In this document: positions 1 through 7,777 of the stretch, one piece after another
How the letters are laid out: each line of letters begins with the position of its first letter
Numbering within the stretch: the first letter of the stretch is position 1
Source of the DNA: Pseudomonas massiliensis
GTDB taxonomy: Bacteria; Pseudomonadota; Gammaproteobacteria; Pseudomonadales; Pseudomonadaceae
NCBI RefSeq assembly: GCF_000826105.1
Contig: NZ_CCYK01000007.1
Span: 1,674,001 to 1,738,000, forward strand
Length of the DNA stretch: 64,000 nucleotides
Direction: 5' to 3'
Notes under the pieces: model-generated
Database searches by the model: none
Seen by the model: the letters and a program-made list of their open reading frames with translations, nothing else
Told to the model about the DNA's origin: nothing
Made by a program: the position numbers and the translations under genes

Positions 1-218
1 TGTTCGAGCGGGGTCTGATCGCCATCGACCTGGATCAGACTCACGGCGTACGGGGTAAGGGACACGCGGCGCCGGTCGAAAATTTCCCGCAGACCGTCGA
101 GCCTCCCGCGCGCCGCAAGCCCCGGGAAGGCCTGAACCAGCTCCTCAAGGGTCGCTACGCAATGCTGCTGCTGCCATCGCCAATCGGTCCAACAGGGTGC
201 TTCGTCGATGTGGTGCAT
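1..218 (-). CDS. KamA-family radical SAM aminomutase, N-terminal part only
   Basis: This is the 5' end of a gene running off the left edge of the window; 72 codons are visible from the ATG at 218, preceded by a strong GGAGG. The visible protein has the family's opening: an early W-T-D-W-R-W-Q block, then E-E-L-V-Q-A-F-P, then an L-T-P-Y-x-x-S-L-I stretch. These are typical of the N-terminal arm of lysine 2,3-aminomutase-like proteins (KamA/EpmB superfamily), which move an amino group using a 4Fe-4S cluster, S-adenosylmethionine and PLP. The radical SAM CxxxCxxC motif lies outside the window, so neither activity nor substrate can be judged. It is divergent from the MocR-type gene that follows. 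Confidence 0.6.
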   Translation of the reverse strand, partial: MHHIDEAPCWTDWRWQQQHCVATLEELVQAFPGLAARGRLDGLREIFDRRRVSLTPYAVSLIQVDGDQTPLE

Positions 219-433
219 CCAGCCTCCTCGTGCGCTGCGTCAGGTCCTGCTACAAGCGGCGATCATAGGAAATACGACGGGCTGCGGGCCTTACGGAAGC
301 GCCGATAACGACCCTAACTGTTAGCTCGCGAGCCCTAACACCGGGTCAACCGGACCTTTGTGCCCTGGCACGGGTGTTCCCTGGGGCCAGGGGCGGTAAA
401 GTCTCAGAGCACACAAGCGATACGGCACGTGGA

Positions 434-1849
434 ATGGACCCTACAAGTAGTCGCAGCGGCCCCGCGCAGCGGGCCTTCGAAACCATCCGGGAGGTGTTGG
501 CCAGTGGCACCGTGCGCCCGGGTGAGCAGATGCCATCCATCCGGCAGTGGGCCGCCAGGCCTGGGCTGAGCTTCCATGGCGTGGTTCGCGCCTATGAGCG
601 ACTGGAAGCCTTGGGGTTGGTCGAAGCCAGCCCTGGCCGTGGCTACTTTGCCCTGAGCGCCGCGGAGTCACTGCCGACGAACCCGCAAGCGCTGAGCCTG
701 AATACGGAGATGGACGCGTTCTGGTCCATGTTCCATGCGCCAGGGCATGCGCTTAAGCTCGGATGCGGCTGGCTACCGCCTGATTGGATGGATACTCAGG
801 CACTGGCTCGGGTAATTCGCCGCACCGCCAGCTTCGCGCGAAGCTCGCTTGTGGAGTACGGCGATCCTGTTGGCTACCTGCCACTAAGGGAGGCGCTATG
901 TCAGCACCTGGGCAGTCGCCTGGGCGTCGCGTTGTCACCGCAGGAAATCCTGACCACCCTCGGCGCGACCCAGGCCCTCGACTTGCTGGTTCGCATACTG
1001 GTAGAGCCAGGAGACCGCGTAATGGTGGACGACCCCTGCAACAGCAGCCTGGTACGGCTGCTGCGGCTACGTGGGGCGCGGGTGCTTGGCATCGAGCGGC
1101 TGGCTCAGGGGCCGGACCTTGCCCAGATGCGCGACCACCTATCGCAAGGCCCGGTGAAGGCGTTTTTCATCAATGCCCGCCTGCACAACCCCACGGGCAC
1201 GACCCTGAGCCCGCGAGCGGCCTGCGACCTGCTCAGGCTCAGCCATGAGCACGGCATCCGGGTAATCGAGGATGACGTCTACGGCGGGTTCTGCTCCGAG
1301 AGGAGCCAGTGCCTGGCTACCCTGGACGGCCTGAGCAGCGTTATCCACGTGGGCAGTTTCTCCAAGACCCTGTCCGCCAATCTACGTATAGGTTATGTAG
1401 TGGGCCCCACCGAGGAAATGGTCAGGCTTGCCGAACTCAAATTGCTGACCAGCGTCGCGGTCCCGAGCTTCTGCGAGCGCTTTCTCGGCGCCCTGCTGGC
1501 CGATGGCAGTTACGAGCGGCATCTGCGACGGGTACGCCGCCGTTTGCAGGCAGCTCAGGCGCATGCCCAGCAGGTGCTGAAAAACTGGGGGTGGGAGTTC
1601 TATCACCAGCCGAGGGAAGGCATGTTCCTATGGATACGACACCCGTCCCTCGGAAGCACGGATGGTTTCATCCAGGCAGCGGCCCAGCAGGGAGTGCTGC
1701 TCGCGCCCGGGAGATTGTTCAGCGCCGCGGAGCAGGACCTTCCCTGGCTGCGCCTGAATGTCGCCCACTTCGATGCCAGCCGCGTATGCGCTCTGTTCCG
1801 CGTCAGGGACGACAACGGTGTTCGTCGTAATTTTGGCCCGGCGGACTGA
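434..1849 (+). CDS. MocR-type GntR transcriptional regulator with aminotransferase-like domain
   Basis: The protein has an N-terminal winged helix of the GntR type (about residues 10-75) joined to a fold-type I aminotransferase-like domain. The PLP-binding lysine is visible in S-F-S-K-T-L. MocR/PdxR-type proteins are generally regulators sensing PLP or amino acids through this domain, rather than working enzymes. I chose the ATG at 434 (471 aa) because the helix-turn-helix then starts near residue 10 as usual in the family; an in-frame GTG at 374 would add 20 unlikely residues. It lies between a divergent KamA-like gene and a co-oriented sirtuin gene, which are its most likely targets. That last point is inference. 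Confidence 0.85.
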   Translation: MDPTSSRSGPAQRAFETIREVLASGTVRPGEQMPSIRQWAARPGLSFHGVVRAYERLEALGLVEASPGRGYFALSAAESLPTNPQALSLNTEMDAFWSMFHAPGHALKLGCGWLPPDWMDTQALARVIRRTASFARSSLVEYGDPVGYLPLREALCQHLGSRLGVALSPQEILTTLGATQALDLLVRILVEPGDRVMVDDPCNSSLVRLLRLRGARVLGIERLAQGPDLAQMRDHLSQGPVKAFFINARLHNPTGTTLSPRAACDLLRLSHEHGIRVIEDDVYGGFCSERSQCLATLDGLSSVIHVGSFSKTLSANLRIGYVVGPTEEMVRLAELKLLTSVAVPSFCERFLGALLADGSYERHLRRVRRRLQAAQAHAQQVLKNWGWEFYHQPREGMFLWIRHPSLGSTDGFIQAAAQQGVLLAPGRLFSAAEQDLPWLRLNVAHFDASRVCALFRVRDDNGVRRNFGPAD

Positions 1850-1858
1850 TCCTGGTTT

Positions 1859-1887
1859 AACCTCCCTCCAACGAGCGATGGGAGGTT
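1859..1887 (+). promoter_or_regulatory. Hairpin covering the sirtuin Shine-Dalgarno
   Basis: A perfect 8-bp inverted repeat, AACCTCCC (1859-1866) and GGGAGGTT (1880-1887), has a 13-nt loop. The right arm contains the Shine-Dalgarno GGGAGG of the sirtuin gene, whose ATG is at 1891. In the mRNA this hairpin would hide the ribosome binding site. Confidence 0.5.
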
Positions 1888-1890
1888 GCC

Positions 1891-2736
1891 ATGCAGGACA
1901 CCGATGTCGACGATGCGGTCGCCAGCCTGTGCCAGCGGCTTGCTGACACGCCAGTGCTTGCGCTCACCGGCGCGGGTATCAGTACCGCATCGGGCATCCC
2001 GGACTACCGGGACAGCGAAGGGGTGCGGCGGGGCAATGCCCCCATGATGCACCAGGAATTCATTCATTCGCTGCCTGCGAGGAAACGCTACTGGGCCAGG
2101 GCCATGGTGGGTTGGCGAGGCGTGGATGCGGCCCGGCCCAATGCCGCGCACCTGGCGCTGGCCGGCCTGCAGGCAGCCGGACGGGTGACGGCCGTCATTA
2201 CCCAGAACGTGGATGGATTGCACGAGCGCGCCGGCAGCCAGGGGGTGATCGAGCTCCATGGCAATCTGCACTGGGTCGTCTGCCTGGACTGCCATCGAAT
2301 GCTGCCCCGCGCCGAGATGCAATCTGCCCTGGAGGCAGCCAATCCGACACTGTTGGACGTGCGTGCCGTGCTGGCGCCCGATGGGGACGCTCAATTGGCC
2401 GCGGCCTTTCTCGAGCGGTTCTACTTGCCACACTGTCCAGGCTGCGGGTCAGACAGGCTCAAGCCGGACGTTGTGTTCTTCGGCGACGGCGTGGCCGCGG
2501 ACACGGCCTGCGCCGCCTGGGAAGCCGCCGAACAGGCTGGCGCCATGCTGGTGGTAGGATCATCGCTGATGGCCTATTCCAGCTATCGGCTGTGCCTGGA
2601 AATGTCCCGCCAGGGCAAACCGCTGTTTGCGATCAACCTGGGGCGTACCCGGGCCGACCCGCTACTGGCGCTCAAGGTCAGGCAACCTTGTGAAGCCGCT
2701 TTGCCCCGGCTTTTGGCTCAACTGGGAGCCGGCTGA
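1891..2736 (+). CDS. SIR2-family NAD-dependent protein deacylase (sirtuin)
   Basis: This 281-aa protein carries the sirtuin signatures in order. They are G-A-G-I-S near residue 29 followed by G-I-P-D-Y-R (NAD pocket), T-Q-N-V-D-G-L-H, E-L-H-G-N (catalytic histidine region), two zinc cysteine pairs (C-L-D-C and C-P-G-C), and a V-V-F-F-G-D segment. Sirtuins remove acetyl or other acyl groups from lysines using NAD and release nicotinamide. The gene follows the MocR-type regulator by about 40 nt and may be cotranscribed; a hairpin overlaps its Shine-Dalgarno. Its 3' end overlaps that of the convergent gp16-like gene. The acyl group preferred cannot be told from sequence alone. Confidence 0.9.
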   Translation: MQDTDVDDAVASLCQRLADTPVLALTGAGISTASGIPDYRDSEGVRRGNAPMMHQEFIHSLPARKRYWARAMVGWRGVDAARPNAAHLALAGLQAAGRVTAVITQNVDGLHERAGSQGVIELHGNLHWVVCLDCHRMLPRAEMQSALEAANPTLLDVRAVLAPDGDAQLAAAFLERFYLPHCPGCGSDRLKPDVVFFGDGVAADTACAAWEAAEQAGAMLVVGSSLMAYSSYRLCLEMSRQGKPLFAINLGRTRADPLLALKVRQPCEAALPRLLAQLGAG

Positions 2737-2960
2737 ACGCCGGCTTCGACTGGCGCGCACTCGCCAGGGATGACACCGTCCTTCATCCCCAGCAGTACCG
2801 CTACCTTGTGCGCCTCGCCCCGTCTTCCTTTCTTGCGCCCGGATAGCACCTGGTAGGTGGTCGCGGGGTCTACATTGTGCTCCCGGGCGAATTGCTGAAC
2901 AGATTTCCCCTGACGATCCAGCCAAGCTCTTGCTTGTGCGGCAGTCCGTATACCGTGCAT
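2718..2960 (-). CDS. Phage-type DNA-binding protein, BcepMu gp16-like
   Basis: An 80-aa protein with a predicted helix-turn-helix. It opens with an R-x-A-R-A-W-L-D-R-Q-G-K-S segment and has a V-L-S-G-R-K-K-G-R-R-G-E-A-H-K core, which resembles the phage-associated BcepMu gp16 family of small DNA-binding proteins. It is divergent from an XRE-type repressor gene, with about 80 nt between the two starts; this is the arrangement of a phage repressor/Cro-type switch. No other phage gene is nearby, so it is probably a domesticated remnant. The family call rests on pattern recognition and should be confirmed by profile search. Confidence 0.6.
   Translation of the reverse strand: MHGIRTAAQARAWLDRQGKSVQQFAREHNVDPATTYQVLSGRKKGRRGEAHKVAVLLGMKDGVIPGECAPVEAGVQPAPS
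2727..2745. terminator. Stem-loop between convergent genes
   Basis: A perfect 7-bp stem (AGCCGGC / GCCGGCT) with a 5-nt loop spans the sirtuin stop codon and lies inside the 3' end of the convergent gp16-like gene. There is no T-run on either strand, so a terminator role is only possible. Confidence 0.3.
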
Positions 2961-2989
2961 AGTTCAAGTCCGTTTCGTTTGATTTAATA

Positions 2990-3017
2990 GTGGTCGTATC
3001 CACACCGCTTCGGGTGT
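2990..3017. promoter_or_regulatory. Inverted repeats in the divergent XRE/gp16-like promoter
   Basis: Two short inverted repeats overlap here: GTGG-6 nt-CCAC at 2990-3003 and ACACC-6 nt-GGTGT at 3002-3017. They lie in the roughly 80-nt gap between the divergent phage-type regulator genes and are candidate operators for one or both products. The arms are short, so this is tentative. Confidence 0.35.
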
Positions 3018-3040
3018 TTCAGCAAGGATTATACATTCAA

Positions 3041-3409
3041 ATGACTGGAATTGGATCGCGCATCCGGGAGGAGCGTGAGCGCCTGCGCCTCACTCAGCGT
3101 GCCTTCGGGGAAATCGGCGGGGTAGAGCCCAACGCCCAGGGCAAATATGAAAGCGGCGAACGCTGGCCAAAGGCCGATTACCTGGAAGCTGTCGCCAAGG
3201 AAGGCGTCGATGTTCTCTATGTACTGACCGGCCAGCGTCTGGCACCGCCCCTGGACCAGTTGCAGGAAGAGGAAGTTCGCCTGCTTGGCCACTATCGCGC
3301 GCTCCCGCCCGCTGCCCGGCAGGCCTTGCTTGGCATGACGGACGCGGTGGTGGGCTTGCTGCCCGCCACGGGCAGCGCAGCGAAGCGGGGGCGCATACGA
3401 GGGGAGTGA
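3041..3409 (+). CDS. XRE-family helix-turn-helix repressor (phage CI/C2-like)
   Basis: The N-terminal HTH_3 domain is clear: I-G-S-R-I-R-E-E-R-E-R-L-x-L-T-Q, then Y-E-S-G-E-R-W-P with the D-Y-L-E-A-V-A and V-L-Y-V-L-T-G stretch usual in phage repressors. The protein has 122 residues from the ATG at 3041; an in-frame upstream start at 2990 would add 17 residues that precede the fold and overlap the likely promoter. There is no C-terminal LexA/S24 peptidase domain, so RecA-driven autocleavage is not expected. It is divergent from the gp16-like gene and lies directly upstream of gacA. Confidence 0.75.
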   Translation: MTGIGSRIREERERLRLTQRAFGEIGGVEPNAQGKYESGERWPKADYLEAVAKEGVDVLYVLTGQRLAPPLDQLQEEEVRLLGHYRALPPAARQALLGMTDAVVGLLPATGSAAKRGRIRGE

Positions 3410-3492
3410 GTTTTCATACAAAGCCTAGGTCAGGCGTGTGTATCTTTGTTAATGTACATCCATGAATGTAAAGCGTAACGAGAGGTGTCTGC

Positions 3493-4137
3493 TTGATTAG
3501 GGTGCTAGTGGTCGATGATCACGATCTGGTACGCACAGGCATTACTCGAATGCTGTCCGATATCGATGGGCTGCAGGTGGTTGGCCAGGCCGAATCCGGG
3601 GAAGAAGCGCTGAAGGCTGCCCGGGACCTGCGCCCGGACGTGGTGCTCATGGATGTCAAGATGCCCGGCATCGGGGGGCTCGAAGCCACTCGCAAGATGC
3701 TGCGCAGCCATCCCGATGTGAAAGTGGTGGTGGTCACGGTTTGCGAGGAAGACCCGTTTCCGACCCGTTTGCTCCAGGCGGGCGCTGCGGGCTACCTGAC
3801 CAAGGGCGCCGGGTTGACCGAGATGGTCCAGGCGATACGGTTGGTATTCGCCGGCCAGCGTTACATCAGCCCGCAAATCGCCCAGCAGTTGGCTTTGAAG
3901 TCATTCCAGCCGCAGACGACCGCGTCGCCGTTCGACCTGCTGTCCGAGCGGGAGATCCAGATCGCGCTGATGATCGTGGGCTGCCAGAAGGTACAGAACA
4001 TCTCCGATCGTCTGTGCCTTTCCCCAAAGACGGTCAATACTTATCGGTATCGCATTTTCGAGAAGCTTTCCATCACCAGTGACGTCGAGCTGACGCTGCT
4101 CGCCGTTCGGCACGGCATGGTGGATGCCAACGCCTAA
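3493..4137 (+). CDS. gacA: Response regulator GacA
   Basis: A 214-aa response regulator with an N-terminal receiver domain (acidic pocket D8-D9, phospho-acceptor D54 in V-L-M-D-V-K-M-P-G) and a C-terminal LuxR/NarL-type helix-turn-helix (L-S-E-R-E-I-Q through S-P-K-T-V-N-T-Y-R-Y-R). GacA is phosphorylated by GacS and activates the small RNAs rsmY/rsmZ that titrate RsmA/E, controlling secondary metabolism, exoenzymes and biofilm. The start is a TTG at 3493 behind GAGAGGTG, giving the known N-terminus. uvrC begins one base after the stop (TAA then ATG), the conserved gacA-uvrC pair. No frame damage is seen; gacA is a gene that often acquires spontaneous mutations in culture. Confidence 0.96.
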   Translation: MIRVLVVDDHDLVRTGITRMLSDIDGLQVVGQAESGEEALKAARDLRPDVVLMDVKMPGIGGLEATRKMLRSHPDVKVVVVTVCEEDPFPTRLLQAGAAGYLTKGAGLTEMVQAIRLVFAGQRYISPQIAQQLALKSFQPQTTASPFDLLSEREIQIALMIVGCQKVQNISDRLCLSPKTVNTYRYRIFEKLSITSDVELTLLAVRHGMVDANA

Positions 4138-5961
4138 ATGACCCAGATTTTCGACCCCGCCGCCTTCCTGGCTACCTGCAGCGGCCGCCCTGGCGTCTAC
4201 CGGATGTTCGACAGCGGTGGCCGCCTGCTCTACGTGGGCAAGGCGCGCAATCTCAAGAAGCGGTTGGCGAGCTATTTCCGCAAGACCGGCCTGGCCCCGA
4301 AAACCTCCGCGCTGGTAGGCCATATCGCCCAGGTGGAAACCACCATCACCGCCAACGAGACCGAGGCCTTGCTGCTCGAGCAGACCCTCATCAAGGAATG
4401 GCGGCCGCCCTACAACATCCTGCTGCGCGATGATAAGTCGTACCCCTACGTGTACTTGTCCGAAGGGGAGTTTCCACGGCTGAGCATTCACCGCGGGGCA
4501 AAGAAAGGGAAGGGGCGCTATTTCGGCCCTTACCCGAGCGCCGGTGCCATTCGGGAAAGCCTGAGTCTGCTGCAGAAGACCTTCCAGGTCCGCCAGTGCG
4601 AAGACAGCTACTACAAGAACCGGGCGCGACCCTGTCTGCAATATCAGATCAAGCGTTGCAAGGCACCCTGCGTGCGGGCGGTCGAAGCGCAGGAGTATGC
4701 CGAGGATGTGCGCCATTCGATCATGTTCCTCGAAGGCCGCAGTCATCAGCTGACCAATGAGCTGTCCGAAACCATGGAGCAGGCGGCCATGAACCTCGAT
4801 TTCGAGAAGGCGGCCGAATTGCGTGACCAGATCGCGGTACTGCGCCGCGTGCAGGATCAGCAAAGCATGGAAGGGGGCACCGGAGACGTGGATGTGGTCG
4901 CGGCCTTCGTGAACCCTGGCGGCGCCTGCGTCCACTTGATCAGCGTACGCGGCGGGCGGGTTCTCGGTAGCAAGAATTTCTTCCCCCAGGTCGGTATCGA
5001 GGAGAGTCTCGACGAAGTGATGTCCGCGTTCCTGTCCCAATATTATCTGGGCAGCTCTGAGCGCGAGTTACCCAGCGAGCTTATCGTCAATACCCTGCCC
5101 GAGGATATCGAGGCCCTGGTGGACGCCGTCTCTACCTTGCGCGGGCGAGACCTGGGCGTCAGTCACCGGGTCCGCGGCACCCGCGCGCGCTGGCAGCAAC
5201 TGGCGGTCACCAACGCTGAGCAGGCCTTGGCCGCGCGCTTGGCGAACCGTCAGCATGTGACGGCGCGCTTTGACGCCTTGGCGGATGTACTGGGGATGGA
5301 TGAGCCTCCGCAGCGTCTGGAATGCTACGACATCAGCCACTCCAGCGGGGAAGCGACCGTGGCGTCCTGCGTGGTATTTGGTCCCGAAGGGCCGATCAAA
5401 TCCGACTACCGACGCTATAACATCGAAGGCGTTACGCCTGGCGATGACTATGCCGCGATGCATCAGGCCCTGACCCGGCGCTTCAGCAAGATCAAGGCCG
5501 GCGAAGGCAAGCTGCCGGATGTGCTGCTGGTGGATGGCGGCAAGGGCCAGTTGAACATGGCCCGCGATGTGCTACAGGAGCTTGGCATCACCGACCTGAT
5601 CCTTATCGGGGTAGCCAAGGGCGTAACCCGCAAGGCGGGTTTCGAAACCCTCTACCTGAACGAAATCGCCAATGAGTTCACCCTAAAGGCAGACTCCCCG
5701 GCGTTGCACCTGATCCAGCAGATTCGAGACGAGGCCCACCGTTTCGCTATCACCGGCCACAGGGCGCGACGGGGAAAGGCTCGCCGCACCTCTACCCTCG
5801 AGGGTATCGAAGGTATCGGGCCCAAACGACGGCGCGATCTGCTCAAGCATTTCGGTGGACTGCAGGAGCTTTCCCGCGCCAGTATCGATGAAATCGCCAA
5901 GGCGCCAGGCATCAGCAAAAAGCTGGCGGAGTCGATTTATGCCAACCTGCACAGCGAGTAG
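4138..5961 (+). CDS. uvrC: Excinuclease ABC subunit C
   Basis: The 607-aa length matches UvrC. An N-terminal GIY-YIG nuclease domain (G-V-Y-R-M-F then L-Y-V-G-K-A-R-N-L-K-K-R-L) makes the 3' incision. A UVR motif follows near residues 200-235 (N-L-D-F-E-K-A-A-E-L-R-D-Q-I), then the RNase H-like 5' nuclease domain with R-L-E-C-Y-D-I-S-H and L-L-V-D-G-G-K-G-Q. A C-terminal double helix-hairpin-helix ends the protein. UvrC cuts on both sides of lesions held by UvrB. It is cotranscribed with gacA, starting directly after the gacA stop, and is followed by pgsA. Confidence 0.97.
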   Translation: MTQIFDPAAFLATCSGRPGVYRMFDSGGRLLYVGKARNLKKRLASYFRKTGLAPKTSALVGHIAQVETTITANETEALLLEQTLIKEWRPPYNILLRDDKSYPYVYLSEGEFPRLSIHRGAKKGKGRYFGPYPSAGAIRESLSLLQKTFQVRQCEDSYYKNRARPCLQYQIKRCKAPCVRAVEAQEYAEDVRHSIMFLEGRSHQLTNELSETMEQAAMNLDFEKAAELRDQIAVLRRVQDQQSMEGGTGDVDVVAAFVNPGGACVHLISVRGGRVLGSKNFFPQVGIEESLDEVMSAFLSQYYLGSSERELPSELIVNTLPEDIEALVDAVSTLRGRDLGVSHRVRGTRARWQQLAVTNAEQALAARLANRQHVTARFDALADVLGMDEPPQRLECYDISHSSGEATVASCVVFGPEGPIKSDYRRYNIEGVTPGDDYAAMHQALTRRFSKIKAGEGKLPDVLLVDGGKGQLNMARDVLQELGITDLILIGVAKGVTRKAGFETLYLNEIANEFTLKADSPALHLIQQIRDEAHRFAITGHRARRGKARRTSTLEGIEGIGPKRRRDLLKHFGGLQELSRASIDEIAKAPGISKKLAESIYANLHSE

Positions 5962-5993
5962 AATGGCCGCCTAACCCGCTGCCAGACGTGCCG

Positions 5994-6551
5994 ATGAATA
6001 TCCCCAATATCCTAACAGTCCTGCGCGTCGCGCTGATTCCCATCTTCATCCTGCTGTTCTATCTGCCGTATCACTGGAGCTACCTGGCGGCCAGCAGTGT
6101 ATTCGCCGTCGCCGCCGCGACCGACTGGCTGGATGGCTACCTGGCCCGCCGCCTGGAGCAAAGCACCCCTTTCGGTGCCTTCCTCGATCCTGTGGCAGAC
6201 AAGCTCATGGTAGCGGTAGCCTTGGTACTGCTGGTGGAGGCCCATGCCAATCTTTGGCTTACCTTGCCCGCTGCGGTCATCATCGGTCGTGAGATCGTGG
6301 TATCGGCCTTGCGCGAATGGATGGCCGAGCTCGGCGCTCGGGCGCAGGTGGCGGTGTCGAGCCTGGGCAAATGGAAAACAGCGGCGCAGATGGTCGCCTT
6401 GATCATCTTGCTGGGCAATCCCCCACAACTGACCTTCATCGTCTTGGTGGGCTATGCCTTGCTGCTGATCGCCGCGGCGTTGACGCTTTGGTCCATGGTC
6501 AATTATCTGCGGGCGGCACTGCCCCATCTGAGCACCGATGTAAAAAAATAA
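5994..6551 (+). CDS. pgsA: CDP-diacylglycerol--glycerol-3-phosphate 3-phosphatidyltransferase
   Basis: A 185-aa integral membrane protein starting M-N-I-P-N-I-L-T, the usual PgsA beginning. The CDP-alcohol phosphotransferase signature D-x2-D-G-x2-A-R-x8-G-x3-D-x3-D is present as D-W-L-D-G-Y-L-A-R-R through G-A-F-L-D-P-V-A-D-K. It makes phosphatidylglycerol phosphate, the committed step to phosphatidylglycerol and cardiolipin. Several hydrophobic segments are visible. A GTG at 5988 is in frame two codons earlier, but the ATG at 5994 matches homologues. It completes the gacA-uvrC-pgsA operon-like run and precedes the tRNA genes. Confidence 0.96.
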   Translation: MNIPNILTVLRVALIPIFILLFYLPYHWSYLAASSVFAVAAATDWLDGYLARRLEQSTPFGAFLDPVADKLMVAVALVLLVEAHANLWLTLPAAVIIGREIVVSALREWMAELGARAQVAVSSLGKWKTAAQMVALIILLGNPPQLTFIVLVGYALLLIAAALTLWSMVNYLRAALPHLSTDVKK

Positions 6552-6618
6552 AACTATTTTTGAATCAAAGGCTTGACGGGCTCGGTTGATGAGATAGAAT
6601 GGCGCCCGTCAACACGAC

Positions 6619-6694
<76 letters not shown>

Positions 6695-6731
6695 GTTTTA
6701 ACGCAGGGCAGTTCGCTGCCATGTGTTTTGA

Positions 6732-6805
6732 GGCCGAGTAGCAAAGTGGTTATGCTGCGGATTGCAAATCCGCCTACGCCGGTTCGATTCCGACCTCGGC
6801 CTCCA
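6732..6805 (+). tRNA. tRNA-Cys (GCA)
   Basis: A 74-nt cloverleaf with acceptor GGCCGAG / CTCGGCC, anticodon loop ATTGCAAAT (anticodon GCA), T-arm GGTTCGATTCC and an encoded TCCA end. It follows tRNA-Gly by 37 nt, and the two are probably processed from one transcript ending at the terminator just downstream. Confidence 0.97.
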
Positions 6806-6811
6806 TCCTTG

Positions 6812-6850
6812 AAAGCCCCGTAGATCAATGGTCTGCGGGGTTTTTCTTTT
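6812..6850 (+). terminator. Rho-independent terminator of the tRNA-Gly/tRNA-Cys transcript
   Basis: A stem of about 11 bp (6816-6826 with 6830-6840; outer CCCCG / CGGGG perfect, inner part with G-T pairs) is followed by TTTTTCTTTT. Confidence 0.85.
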
Positions 6851-7079
6851 GTGTTCGAATTTCATTGGCAGCGTGTTTTGCCAGGGCATCAAGCCCCCAT
6901 ACCACATCTTCATGACGCGGGCTGGGCAAGGGGCTTCATGGAAAGCCGCCAGCGCTGTCATCGACCAGCCAATCAGGCAACGAGCCCGAATTTAATGACA
7001 CCAGTCATTCCGACCTTTTCCTCTCCTTGCTAGGTTGCCGCTATCGGCACAATCGCCTGCACCTGGAGGGAATGATTCC

Positions 7080-7634
7080 ATGGAATTCAACAACAAGGAA
7101 AAACTGCTGGTTACCTTGCTGACCGATATCTACGCACACCTGAAGGTGGTCGGTGCGCTGGACCCATTCCTGGTACAAAGGGCCGTGAGCAGCGATCAAG
7201 GCTGGGCACTGGAGTGGAAATACCCGGAGCTGTTCCCGCCAAGCGGAGCGGGCTCCGAAGACCTTGCCTATGTCATGCGGGTGCTGTCCATGTGGGAGCG
7301 GATCGAACTGTCCTATGAGGCCTTGGACCTGGAAGAGCAAGTGGCACTGGCAAGAGAGGTTGGTCTTACTGCCGCCAAGCCGGTTTTCCCAGGCTTCGGC
7401 AAGGAGCGGGAGGGCAGGCTGCAGGTCATTGCCCGCCTGCTGGTCAATGACCTGCAGCGTTGGCCGATGTTCTCGGGGCGCTTGCGCAGCACGCGCCAGT
7501 CAACAGCGCAAGGCTACGATCACATGTTGGCTGCGCTGCAAGGGCTGCCTTGTGGTGAGTTCGACAGCGGGCAACTGTCGTGGCCCGACCTGAGCACACT
7601 GCTCAAAGCCTGGCGGCAGGCTGGCGTGGAATGA
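7080..7634 (+). CDS. YfbU-family protein
   Basis: A 184-aa protein starting at the ATG at 7080 behind GGAGGG; an in-frame start at 7035 has no such site. It resembles Escherichia coli YfbU in several blocks: a V-x-R-V-L-S-M-W-E-R-I segment, F-P-G-F-G-K-E-R-E-G-R, L-L-V-N-D-L-Q-R-W-x-M-F, and a Y-D-H-M-L stretch near the C-terminus. YfbU has been linked to cell death phenotypes in E. coli, but its biochemical role is not established. The match is moderate and the protein is longer at its N-terminus. It is cytoplasmic, with no signal peptide or membrane segment. A receiver-domain gene follows. Confidence 0.6.
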   Translation: MEFNNKEKLLVTLLTDIYAHLKVVGALDPFLVQRAVSSDQGWALEWKYPELFPPSGAGSEDLAYVMRVLSMWERIELSYEALDLEEQVALAREVGLTAAKPVFPGFGKEREGRLQVIARLLVNDLQRWPMFSGRLRSTRQSTAQGYDHMLAALQGLPCGEFDSGQLSWPDLSTLLKAWRQAGVE

Positions 7635-7777
7635 TGCCTGGCTGGCATGTGCTGGAGAGGCAACCCATCGCTTCATGGTCGGTCGTGGTGAGGCATGGCA
7701 ACGAAGCTGGGCCGACCGTCATGTGGCAATTTGTAATTGGCGTTGAGCAAAGTGCCGAGCGTGCGGTCACAGTCATC

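Noticed and set aside
3901..5040. 379-aa open frame antisense to uvrC
   Set aside because: It lies wholly opposite a conserved gene, has no recognisable domain, and long antisense frames are expected in GC-rich Pseudomonas DNA.
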